This document shows positions 8,508 through 16,186 of a DNA stretch of 34,382 bases, one piece after another (position 1 is the first letter of the stretch; every line of letters starts with the position of its first letter). A program made the translations under genes and the position numbers. Location: assembly GCA_022729915.1 (NCBI GenBank), contig DZBP01000002.1, positions 25,039 through 59,420 on the forward strand, written 5' to 3'. Under the pieces are notes generated by a model, which did no database searches, had not been told where the DNA came from, and saw nothing but the letters and a program-made list of their open reading frames with translations. The stretch comes from Draconibacterium orientale. Lineage in GTDB: Bacteria > Bacteroidota > Bacteroidia > Bacteroidales > JAIFNL01.

Positions 8508-9548
8508 ATGAAAAAGTCAATTTTAACAACTTTGTTAAGCTTTGCGCTTATTGTAAATTCATTTTTTTCTATTCAAGCAGCTCAAGCACAAGATGATGGA
8601 AAAAAAATGGTACACATGAAAACTGAAAAAATTATTGACGGAAAAAAAACCGTTAAAGATACAACTTTCTACATAAATTCCGATGAAAATAGTTTTTCGT
8701 GGAATTCTGAAAATGAAAATATAACAACCAACGATTCAAGTCTTTACAGCAAAGTAGAAGTTGAAATTAATTCCGACGGAAAAACTGAAAATCACAAGCA
8801 AATGATTTTTGTTTACAATGATTCTGATTTTCATACAGTTAATGTTTCTGACGCTAAGGGTACTTCGCCTAAAAAAATTATAATTCATTCTAAATCAAGC
8901 GGTAATAATGTTGATTTGAATAATATCAATCCATCGGATATTGAAACAATCGATATTTCAAAAGAATTTAGCAGTGAGTTAAATGATTCAGTAAAAGTGA
9001 TTAAAATTGTAACAAAAGATGTAGTTATTGATAAAAAAGAACTCAAAAAAGAAATTGAAATCAAAGAAGAAAATGGCAAAAGAATTATAAAAACGAAAAC
9101 GACTGATGCCAACGGAAACGTTACAGAAGAAGTAAAAGAGCTAAATAACGACGACCAAAAAGAAATGATTTGGATTGAAACTGACTCAAAATCAGATAAA
9201 AAAGAACTCAAAAAGGAAATTGAAATCAAAGAAGAAAATGGCAAAAGAATTATAAAAATAAAAACAACCGATGCCAACGGAAACGTTACAGAAGAAGTAA
9301 AAGAGCTAAATAACGACGACCAAAAAGAAATGATTTGGATTGAAACTGACTCAAAATCAGATAAAAAAGAACTCAAAAAGGAAATTGAAATCAAAGAAGA
9401 AAATGGCAAAAAAATTATAAAAATAAAAACAACCGACGCTAACGGAAACGTTACTGAGGAAATACAAAAACTTGAATATGACGATATTGAGCAAACCAAA
9501 GGAAACAAAAGTAAAAGAGCAAAAAAAGAGAGAAAAGCTAAAAAATAA
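8508..9548 (+). CDS. Secreted hypothetical protein with 55-aa tandem repeats
   Basis: Signal peptide MKKSILTTLLSFALIVNSFFSIQAAQAQ, then repeats of DKKELKKEIEIKEENGKRIIKxKTTDANGNVTEEVKELNNDDQKEMIWIETDSKS. Confidence 0.8.
   Translation: MKKSILTTLLSFALIVNSFFSIQAAQAQDDGKKMVHMKTEKIIDGKKTVKDTTFYINSDENSFSWNSENENITTNDSSLYSKVEVEINSDGKTENHKQMIFVYNDSDFHTVNVSDAKGTSPKKIIIHSKSSGNNVDLNNINPSDIETIDISKEFSSELNDSVKVIKIVTKDVVIDKKELKKEIEIKEENGKRIIKTKTTDANGNVTEEVKELNNDDQKEMIWIETDSKSDKKELKKEIEIKEENGKRIIKIKTTDANGNVTEEVKELNNDDQKEMIWIETDSKSDKKELKKEIEIKEENGKKIIKIKTTDANGNVTEEIQKLEYDDIEQTKGNKSKRAKKERKAKK
9030..9485 (+). repeat. In-frame tandem repeat, 165-bp unit, two full copies plus a partial third
   Basis: Units start at 9030, 9195 and 9360 (each gataaaaaagaactcaaaaa); units 1 and 2 differ at about 5 positions, units 2 and 3 share first-half variants. 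Confidence 0.95.
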
Positions 9549-9561
9549 TTTTCTGCATTAA

Positions 9562-9614
9562 ATAAAACAAGCCACAAATTCACGAAAACGTGTTTTTGTG
9601 GCTTGTCTGTTTTA
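9562..9614 (+). terminator. Rho-independent terminator
   Basis: Long stem AAACAAGCCACAAA-tt-CACG-aaaa-CGTG-tt-TTTGTGGCTTGT followed by ctgtttt. Confidence 0.8.
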
Positions 9615-9820
9615 TCGAAAAAATCTTTTAAAGTCAGTAAAACAACCAAAATAATTAAACTCTTAATTTATAAGTATTTAATCTAAAAATAGCAAGCTAT
9701 TTCTGCAAAAGTCAGATAGTAATAAATCAATAGTCAACTCCTAATTTCACAAAAAAAGAACTTATTTTACATCTAAAAATAAATCGAATAATTGAAAAAA
9801 AAAAATTAACAAAACCAAAC

Positions 9821-10200
9821 ATGAAAAGACTTGAAAATAAAGTAGCTATAATTACCGGAGGTGCCGATGGTTTAGGAAAAGCTGGTGCCATAAAGTTTAT
9901 TGCAGAAGGCGCAAAAGTAATAATTTGGGATTTAAACGAAAAAAAAGCCGCAGAAACGCTCGCCGAATTAAGTGGAAAATCTATTGAATTTATGAAAGTC
10001 AATACGGCTGACTTTTCAGAAGTAGAAAATGCAACTGCCAAAGTAATAAGTAAATACTGACAAATTGATATTTTGGTAAACAACGCTGGCATTACTCGTG
10101 ATGCGACTTTCAAAAAAATGACCATTGAACAATGGCAACAAGTAATCGATGTAAATTTAACCGGTGTATTTTATTGTACCAAAGCAGTTTCCGAGCATAT
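9821..10200 (+). pseudogene. Truncated FabG-like SDR (3-oxoacyl-ACP reductase type) with in-frame TGA
   Basis: KVAIITGGADGLGKAGAIKF...[54 protein letters not shown]: homology continues in the same frame across the TGA at 10058-10060 (ORFs 9821 and 10073), then ends before the catalytic YxxxK. Confidence 0.88.
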
Positions 10201-10204
10201 GTTG

Positions 10205-10751
10205 GCTTGTAATGGGCTTAATATCAGCAGGTTTATCCACATTAGAAGGCTTAATTCAATCTGTATCTTCTTCAATATCAACAGATATATTAAAACCCCT
10301 TTTTCCAAAATTATTTCAAACTGAAAAAAATGGAATAAAAATAAATAAACTAGCTATAATTTTCCTTTCAATTATCACATTTATAATATCTTACGACCAG
10401 TTATTGTACCCAAAACTAAGTGTAGGAATATTAGCACAAAATGGAGTTTATGCATTCTTTTCGGCAGCATTTGTGCCTGTTTTATTTGGTATTTTTGCTA
10501 AAAATGCAAAACTTTCCGCTGTTTTTCCTGCAAGTTTAGCTGCTATTTTAATCCATTTTTCTGTGTATTATTTTATGCCTTTTTTAGTAGAAAATTATAA
10601 TTTTACATTTGGTTTTTTTACTAAATATTTGATAGGTGCAGTTAAAAATCCAGCAATAGCGTCATCAACAGCCATTGTTATTTCTACATTTTTAGGAATT
10701 ATTTTACAAATATTACCACAAAAAAATCAAAAATATGATTCCAAAATTTGA
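10205..10751 (+). pseudogene. C-terminal fragment of a sodium:solute symporter (SSS family)
   Basis: [31 protein letters not shown] resembles the SSS 'AAGMSTLDSLLQSLSSVITTDIYKP' region; upstream TM segments are absent. Confidence 0.8.
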
Positions 10752-11082
10752 TTGGTTCAACGAATGGGCAAATTATTGCCCCAATAAAATTGCTTTTGAA
10801 GAATATGAGTCGAAAAGAACTCTTACTTTCTTAGAAATAAATAACTTAGCAAATTATTTATCAAACTTTTTTATCAATGAACTGAATTTTCAGAAAAATG
10901 ACAGGATTGCAGTTTTGGCTGAAAATCAGCTCGAATACATCTTGCTTTTCGCTGTGGCTCAAAAAACAGGAATAATCCTTGTGCCTTTAAGTGGAATTTT
11001 AAGCAACGAATTAAAAGAATACTTCCCCGATTTTATTAGTTTGTTTAACAAAAATTTACCACAAGAAGCTTTTATTTTTTAA
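10735..11082 (+). pseudogene. N-terminal fragment of an AMP-dependent synthetase/acyl-CoA ligase
   Basis: FDWFNEWANYCPNKIAFEEYESKRTLTFLEINNLANYLSNFF...NDRIAVLAENQLEYILLFAVAQKTGIILVPL matches the family N-terminus; the ATP-binding motif and C-terminal domain are missing. Overlaps the symporter fragment by 17 bp. Confidence 0.8.
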
Positions 11083-11098
11083 GATAAAATAAAAGCTT
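11066..11098. terminator. Terminator-like hairpin, bidirectional
   Basis: 13-bp perfect stem AAGCTTTTATTTT / AAAATAAAAGCTT with 7-nt loop, covering the last codons of the ligase fragment. Confidence 0.6.
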
Positions 11099-11111
11099 TC
11101 TTTGGAAATAA

Positions 11112-11543
11112 TTATAATGTACTTTGGTATTCTGGAAGCTCACTCAACTGAGAATAAGAGTTTGAATCAGCTTTTTTTTCAAATGCCATTGTGGTTGTTC
11201 CATTAGTGATAATCAGATATTTAGCTCCAAGTTGTAGGTTATAATTTGCTGCTTGTTCAAACGTATCCTTTGTTAGTTTAACTGTTTCTGCTTTGCACTC
11301 AACAACTACTTGAGGCTTAAGATTTTCGTCGAAAACAACAATATCGCTTCGCTTTTCATTCTTATTCACTTTCAGATAGTATTCAACAACCATTCTGCCT
11401 TTGGGATATTTTTTTTGTTCGATTAAAAAACGAATAAAATTCTGCCGTACCCACTCTTCAGGTTGCAAAACAACAAATTTTTTGCGCAAAATATCAAAAA
11501 TATATTTAGTTTTATTTATTTCTTTTATATTAAAATCTGACAT
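11112..11543 (-). CDS. Stand-alone HsdR N-terminal (HSDR_N_2-type nuclease) domain protein
   Basis: EEWVRQNFIRFLIEQKKYPKGRMVVEYYLKVNKNEKRSDIVVFDENLKPQVVVECKAETVKLTKDTFEQAANYN: RxDIVV...VVECK. Confidence 0.88.
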   Translation of the reverse strand: MSDFNIKEINKTKYIFDILRKKFVVLQPEEWVRQNFIRFLIEQKKYPKGRMVVEYYLKVNKNEKRSDIVVFDENLKPQVVVECKAETVKLTKDTFEQAANYNLQLGAKYLIITNGTTTMAFEKKADSNSYSQLSELPEYQSTL

Positions 11544-11595
11544 TTTTTTATAATAACTAACTTCAAATTAACTAAATACTAAAATGCACCGACTG

Positions 11596-12234
11596 CTATT
11601 CTTGAATTGGAGTTCCGGCATTAAAACGTTCTATTGCCGATTTTATTCGTCCAATATTCTCTTTTTCAAATTGAGCTTTGTTTTTAACAAATTCAGAATC
11701 ATCTACATTTTTCAATGACGAAAGCACGGTTGTCTCATCACTTTCTGAAGATTTTTCTTTTGTCAATGCCGAAAGAATCTTATTATCAGATACATATATC
11801 CTTGTTTCTTTATATAAATTATCCATATACGAATAAGCTAAATACATAAAAAATACCTTGCCATCGTTAAAATAATAATTTATTTCAAGATAATAGCCTT
11901 CTTCTCCCATCATTTCAACCAATTTTTTTAATTCTAAATCTTTAAAATAAGCATCGTACAATGACATATCATAATATAATTCGGAATCGGGGTTACGATA
12001 TTCTTTTTTTTCAATTCTGTACAAATGCTTTTCTGCTTCAATGGCTTGAAAAAGAGTTCTAATTTTAGCTATTTTCTCTTTATCTGAGATTTTTATAGGT
12101 GTGTCTAAAGCTATTTCTCCTTTATTTGAAAAAGCAAAAGCAGAATTAGAATTACCAAAATCATTAAACTTTGAAAATGAAAAAAAAGTAATAACAGAAA
12201 AAAAGAAAGCTGATAAAATTATATTTTTTGCCAT
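11596..12234 (-). CDS. Hypothetical secreted protein
   Basis: 212-aa ORF with hydrophobic N-terminus MAKNIILSAFFFSVITFFSF; no recognised family. Confidence 0.6.
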   Translation of the reverse strand: MAKNIILSAFFFSVITFFSFSKFNDFGNSNSAFAFSNKGEIALDTPIKISDKEKIAKIRTLFQAIEAEKHLYRIEKKEYRNPDSELYYDMSLYDAYFKDLELKKLVEMMGEEGYYLEINYYFNDGKVFFMYLAYSYMDNLYKETRIYVSDNKILSALTKEKSSESDETTVLSSLKNVDDSEFVKNKAQFEKENIGRIKSAIERFNAGTPIQE

Positions 12235-12331
12235 AATAGTATGAATAATATAAAATTATTTCAAATTTAAATAAAACATTTCATTAAAAAACGTGTTAAT
12301 CAAAATTATATTTTATTTTTATATGCAAAAG

Positions 12332-12348
12332 AAATAGCATTGCTATTT
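12332..12348. repeat. Short palindrome
   Basis: AAATAGCA-t-TGCTATTT. Confidence 0.6.
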
Positions 12349-12357
12349 TTTAAGAAT

Positions 12358-12392
12358 AAATAATTGATTATAATATTAATAATCAATTATTT
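12358..12392. repeat. 14-bp perfect inverted repeat
   Basis: AAATAATTGATTAT - aatatta - ATAATCAATTATTT. Confidence 0.75.
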
Positions 12393-12469
12393 GTTAAAAT
12401 TTATTTTCGTTTAAATATTTCCTAACTCCAATAAAATTACTCAAAAAACGAAAACGATTTGTAGAAAAT

Positions 12470-12570
12470 AAACGCCAGAGTTATTTTAATTTGAGCAATT
12501 TTTTTTGTAATCAAATTAATTCTAAGCACTTTGCAAAACGATATAGACAATTTAATTTGGTTCATTGCTT
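12470..12570 (-). repeat. Dispersed ~98-bp intergenic element, copy A
   Basis: Reverse complement aagcaatgaaccaaattaaattgtctatatcgttttgcaaagtgcttagaattaatttgattacaaaaaaaattgctcaaattaaaataactctggcgttt aligns along its length with copies B, C and D. Confidence 0.88.
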
Positions 12571-12644
12571 AATCCCAAAAAGGAAAGCAAATTTATTGCA
12601 ATTTCAAAAAAATATTTCAATTAGAAAAAGAATAAACACAAAAA

Positions 12645-12675
12645 TTTGTTTTCTCATTTCGATTTTGTAACTTTG
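12645..12675 (+). promoter_or_regulatory. Bacteroidota-type promoter of the protease gene
   Basis: TTTG (12645-12648) - N19 - TAACTTTG (12668-12675), 22 bp upstream of ATG 12697. Confidence 0.75.
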
Positions 12676-12696
12676 AGAATATCAAAAACCAATTTT

Positions 12697-14355
12697 ATGT
12701 TAAAAAAACTTATACTAATTTATACCATTTTTCATTCATCACTCAGTTCTTTTGCACAAATTAGCGAAGGTGGAATTCCATTAAGCTTCACGCACCAAAT
12801 AAAAGGTACAATTCCTGTAAAAACTATTGATATTGAACTAATTAATAACAAAAAGGAAACTGCAAATAGCTATAGAGCTTATGTTGGAAACATAATAGAA
12901 ACTGACATAACTCTCGAAAATTCAGGTATTTGGCAGAATGTAAAAAATGGAAAACTGTGGCAATTAAAAATTGTAGCACAAAATGCAAAGGCAATTTCAT
13001 TGTATTACAATGCATTTGATATACCTGAAGGGGCAACTTTTTTTATTTATAACCCACAGAAAACTACAATTTTAGGCGCATTTACTTCAAGAAATAACCC
13101 TCAAAAAGGGAAATTTGCTACCGTTTTTACTAAAGGCGATGAAGTAATTTTAGAATATTACGTACCAAATAAAACAACAAATGTGGGTAAAATTTCGGTC
13201 AATGAAATAAATTATGCTTTCCAAAATATTGATTTTGAAGAAACTAAAAATGTTTCAGGAACATCTGGCGAATGTCAAATAAACATTAATTGCAAAGGTG
13301 CCGAACAATGGGAAAATGAAAAAAACGCTACAATCCGCTGGTTATCAAGAAACAAAGATGGTTCGTGGTGGTGTAGTGGCACAATAATAAATAATGCAAA
13401 TCAAGATTTTACGCCCTACATTTTATCGTCTGAGCATAATATACTAGATGACAATTATTTACCTGCTGAAAGCTCGTATTTTCAGCAATTCCAATTTTAT
13501 TTTAATTACGAAAGCACAGAATGTGAAAGCCCAAGTAATATAAATAGTATTGAACTTAAATCAATGATTGGTTGCACATTAAAAGCATCTTCTGGAGCAA
13601 ATGGCGAAATTAAAGGATCCGATTTTTTATTATTGGAATTAATTGAAGATATTCCTGATACTTATAATCCATATTTTGCCGGTTGGAATAGGCTCAATTT
13701 GGCTATCGATTCGGGCTATTGTGTGCATCATCCTCAAGGCGATTTGAAAAAAATTTCTAAATCAGTGCAAACCTTATCGAGTAATAAATATAGTAACGAA
13801 ACAGCTTATTGGTCAACTAGTTGGCAAGCAATAGGAAACAAAATTGGAACTACTGAAGCAGGCTCATCGGGTTCTGCTTTATTTAACACAAACAAAGAAA
13901 TTGTAGGAACACTTACTAGTGGAACGTCAAGTTGCTCAGAACCAACGAAATCTGATTATTTTGGGAAATTTTATTATCACTGGAATTTAAATGGTTCAAA
14001 TCCTAAGAATCAACTAAAAACATGGCTCGACCCCAATTCCACAGGCATTTTTTCATTGAAAGGAAGCTATAAAAATGCGAATTCAATATCTTTACCTAGA
14101 AATCAAAAATTTAGTTTCGCAATAAGTCCAAATCCAGCGAAAGAATTTGTAACAATAGAAATTATTGGCGATTTCAATTCTGTTTTTGAGCTTTCTATTT
14201 TTGATATTTCAGGTAAAAAACTGAAATCTGATATAATTTATGCTTTTGAAAAAACAAAGCAAGTAAATTTAAGTAACATGGCAAAAGGCACTTATATATT
14301 AAAACTGTCGTCGGAAGAATATACTTCTTTTCAAAAAATGTTAAAAATTGAATAA
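12697..14355 (+). CDS. Lysyl-endopeptidase-like (S1-fold) secreted serine protease with T9SS C-terminal sorting domain; ORF-track start 12646 is upstream of the real start
   Basis: Signal peptide MLKKLILIYTIFHSSLSSFAQ; WWCSGTIINNANQDFTPYILSSEHN (His), GSDFLLLEL (Asp), HHPQGDLKKIS, GSSGSALF (Ser); C-terminal FAISPNPAKEFVTIEI...LSIFDISGKKL...GTYILKL...QKMLKIE. Confidence 0.88.
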   Translation: MLKKLILIYTIFHSSLSSFAQISEGGIPLSFTHQIKGTIPVKTIDIELINNKKETANSYRAYVGNIIETDITLENSGIWQNVKNGKLWQLKIVAQNAKAISLYYNAFDIPEGATFFIYNPQKTTILGAFTSRNNPQKGKFATVFTKGDEVILEYYVPNKTTNVGKISVNEINYAFQNIDFEETKNVSGTSGECQININCKGAEQWENEKNATIRWLSRNKDGSWWCSGTIINNANQDFTPYILSSEHNILDDNYLPAESSYFQQFQFYFNYESTECESPSNINSIELKSMIGCTLKASSGANGEIKGSDFLLLELIEDIPDTYNPYFAGWNRLNLAIDSGYCVHHPQGDLKKISKSVQTLSSNKYSNETAYWSTSWQAIGNKIGTTEAGSSGSALFNTNKEIVGTLTSGTSSCSEPTKSDYFGKFYYHWNLNGSNPKNQLKTWLDPNSTGIFSLKGSYKNANSISLPRNQKFSFAISPNPAKEFVTIEIIGDFNSVFELSIFDISGKKLKSDIIYAFEKTKQVNLSNMAKGTYILKLSSEEYTSFQKMLKIE

Positions 14356-14364
14356 ACCTTACAA

Positions 14365-14409
14365 ATTTTGTGGCAAAATTTACAATAAAATGAAAATTTG
14401 CCACAAAAT
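14365..14409. terminator. Bidirectional terminator between convergent genes
   Basis: 13-bp perfect stem ATTTTGTGGCAAA / TTTGCCACAAAAT. Confidence 0.75.
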
Positions 14410-14421
14410 AGTACTTTTTTA

Positions 14422-15597
14422 CTAAACTAATTCAATTATTATAGCAGAAGCTCCACCTCCACCGTTACAAATTCCGGCAGCACCAAGTTTCGCACCGTTT
14501 TGCTTCAAAACATTTACTAAAGTTACCACAATGCGTGCGCCAGAAGCACCTAGCGGATGCCCTAACGATACGGCACCGCCATTAACATTTACGCGTTTTG
14601 GGTCTAAATCCAAACCAACAATTGCTGCCATTGCTACTGCCGAAAATGCCTCATTAATTTCCCAATACTCTATATCTTCCTTTTTTAAATTTGCTTTTTT
14701 CAGAGCTTTGTCAATTGCTTTCAAAGGAGCTGTTGTAAACCATTCGGGCTCGTGAGCTGCATCTGCAAACGAAATAATTTTTGCTAAAGGCTTAATACCC
14801 AAAGCTTCTGCTTTTTCTTTACTCATCAAAATCAAAGCTGCGGCTCCGTCATTTATTGTAGAGGCGTTAGCTGCGGTTATTGTTCCATTTTTTTCAAAAA
14901 CAGGATTTAAGGTCGAAATTTTATCGAATTTCACATTTTTAAATTCCTCGTCAGTATCAACCACAACAGTACTTTTGCGCGAAACAATTTCTACCGGAAC
15001 AATTTCATCTTTGAAGCGGCCGCTTTCACTAGCTGATGCAGAGCGTTTGTACGATTCTACAGCATATTCGTCTTGGGCTTCGCGCGAAAAATTATATTTA
15101 GTTGCACAAAGTTCTGCGGCACTTCCCATGTGATAATTTTTATATACTTCCCAAAGTCCGTCGCGAATCAAACCATCGGTTAATTGTTGGTGCCCAAGTT
15201 TATTGCCTTTGCGCAAAGTTTCGACATAATATGGAATATTGCTCATACTTTCCATTCCTCCGGCAATAACTACGTCATTATCGCCAGTCATAATCGATTG
15301 ACTTCCAATCATTATGCTCTTCATTCCGGAGGCGCAAACTTTATTAATGGTCGTGCAAGGCACTGTATTGGGCAATCCACCAAAAAGTGCAGCTTGGCGC
15401 GCTGGCGCTTGACCCAAATTGGCTGAAATTACATTTCCCATAAAAACTTCATCGATTAAATCGGGTGAAACACCAGACTTTTGTAAAGCCCCTTTTATAG
15501 CGGTAGCACCTAATTTTGTAGCAGAAACTTCTGATAATGAGCCAGAAAAACTTCCTATAGGAGTTCTAACTGCCGAAACGATATATACTTCTTGCAT
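14422..15597 (-). CDS. Thiolase (acetyl-CoA C-acetyltransferase)
   Basis: MQEVYIVSAVRTPIGSFSGSLSEVSA, NKVCASGMKSI (active Cys), NVNGGAVSLGHPLGASGARI, CNGGGGASAIIIE. Confidence 0.96.
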   Translation of the reverse strand: MQEVYIVSAVRTPIGSFSGSLSEVSATKLGATAIKGALQKSGVSPDLIDEVFMGNVISANLGQAPARQAALFGGLPNTVPCTTINKVCASGMKSIMIGSQSIMTGDNDVVIAGGMESMSNIPYYVETLRKGNKLGHQQLTDGLIRDGLWEVYKNYHMGSAAELCATKYNFSREAQDEYAVESYKRSASASESGRFKDEIVPVEIVSRKSTVVVDTDEEFKNVKFDKISTLNPVFEKNGTITAANASTINDGAAALILMSKEKAEALGIKPLAKIISFADAAHEPEWFTTAPLKAIDKALKKANLKKEDIEYWEINEAFSAVAMAAIVGLDLDPKRVNVNGGAVSLGHPLGASGARIVVTLVNVLKQNGAKLGAAGICNGGGGASAIIIELV

Positions 15598-15791
15598 AAT
15601 TTTTTAAATTATTTTATTGTTAGTAATTGGTCTTTAATAATAAATTTTAAATTTTTGTCAAAATAAATTTCAGAGTACCTAAATTTAAAGATACTGGATT
15701 GTTTATGAGAAAATTAAAAAATAGTTTTTCATAAAATTATGAATACAGAAATTCAAAATCAACAAATAAGTTTTGATTTAGTTAATTTATA

Positions 15792-15891
15792 AAGCAATGA
15801 ATCAAATTAAATTGTATATTTCGTTTTGCAAGTGCTTAAAATTTATTTGATTACAAAAAAATTTGCTCCAATTAAAAAAGCACTGGTGCTT
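15792..15891 (+). repeat. Dispersed ~98-bp intergenic element, copy B (left arm of inverted pair)
   Basis: aagcaatgaatcaaattaaattgtatatttcgttttgcaagtgcttaaaatttatttgattacaaaaaaatttgctccaattaaaaaagcactggtgctt. Confidence 0.9.
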
Positions 15892-16029
15892 AAAACAAAA
15901 TACTTTTATTTTGAGTATAAAAATAGGAAAAATTTAATGAAATGAAAAATCTTTTTGAAAAAAAGAGGGTCTGACTTTTAAGCGAAATATTAGGTAAAAT
16001 GCAGAAATTTAGAAACTTATTGCATTGAA

Positions 16030-16074
16030 TTATTGTTTCATTTTTGAGCTATTTCATCAAAAACGAAACAATAA
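16030..16074. repeat. Strong hairpin inside the B-C element
   Basis: TTATTGTTTC-a-TTTTTGA gctatttca TCAAAAA-c-GAAACAATAA: 17 bp paired with one mismatch, 9-nt loop. Confidence 0.8.
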
Positions 16075-16170
16075 GCACCAGTGCTATTTTATTTGGAGCA
16101 AATATTTTTGTTTATAAGTAAATCTTAAGCATTTGGCAAAATAAATACACAATTAATTTTGGTTCACGAC
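16073..16170 (-). repeat. Dispersed ~98-bp intergenic element, copy C (right arm of inverted pair)
   Basis: aagcaccagtgctattttatttggagcaaatatttttgtttataagtaaatcttaagcatttggcaaaataaatacacaattaattttggttcacgac aligns as reverse complement of copy B. Confidence 0.85.
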
Positions 16171-16186
16171 ATAAAACTATCCTCTT

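Larger units (their letters stand above)
15794..16170. mobile_element. Possible MITE-like element bounded by inverted copies B and C
   Basis: ~98-bp arms in inverted orientation around a ~180-bp non-coding spacer; ATAAA flanks both ends (15789-15793 and 16171-16175), a possible target-site duplication. Confidence 0.5.

Noticed and set aside
8329-8511. 60-aa ORF upstream of the repeat protein
   Set aside because: Contains the -7-like element TATATTTG and has low-complexity composition; more likely promoter/5' UTR.
8885-9649. 254-aa minus-strand ORF opposite the repeat protein
   Set aside because: It is an antisense shadow: low-complexity Ser/Phe/Ile mirror of the Lys/Glu repeats, covering the terminator, while the + strand frame has a signal peptide and a consistent repeat frame.
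10058-10060. UGA recoding (for example UGA = Gly) suggested by the in-frame TGA and by nearly all genes ending in TAA or TAG
   Set aside because: The DUF1573 gene at 32610 ends in TGA, the symporter fragment does too, and the other conserved genes have no internal TGA while using TGG and GGN normally. A decayed gene explains the case.
11112-11543. Restriction-modification or defence system around the HsdR_N-like ORF
   Set aside because: No methylase, specificity or helicase genes nearby; single-domain HsdR_N proteins are common housekeeping-like genes in Bacteroidota.
14531-15607. Plus-strand ORFs opposite the thiolase gene
   Set aside because: Antisense shadows of a conserved gene.
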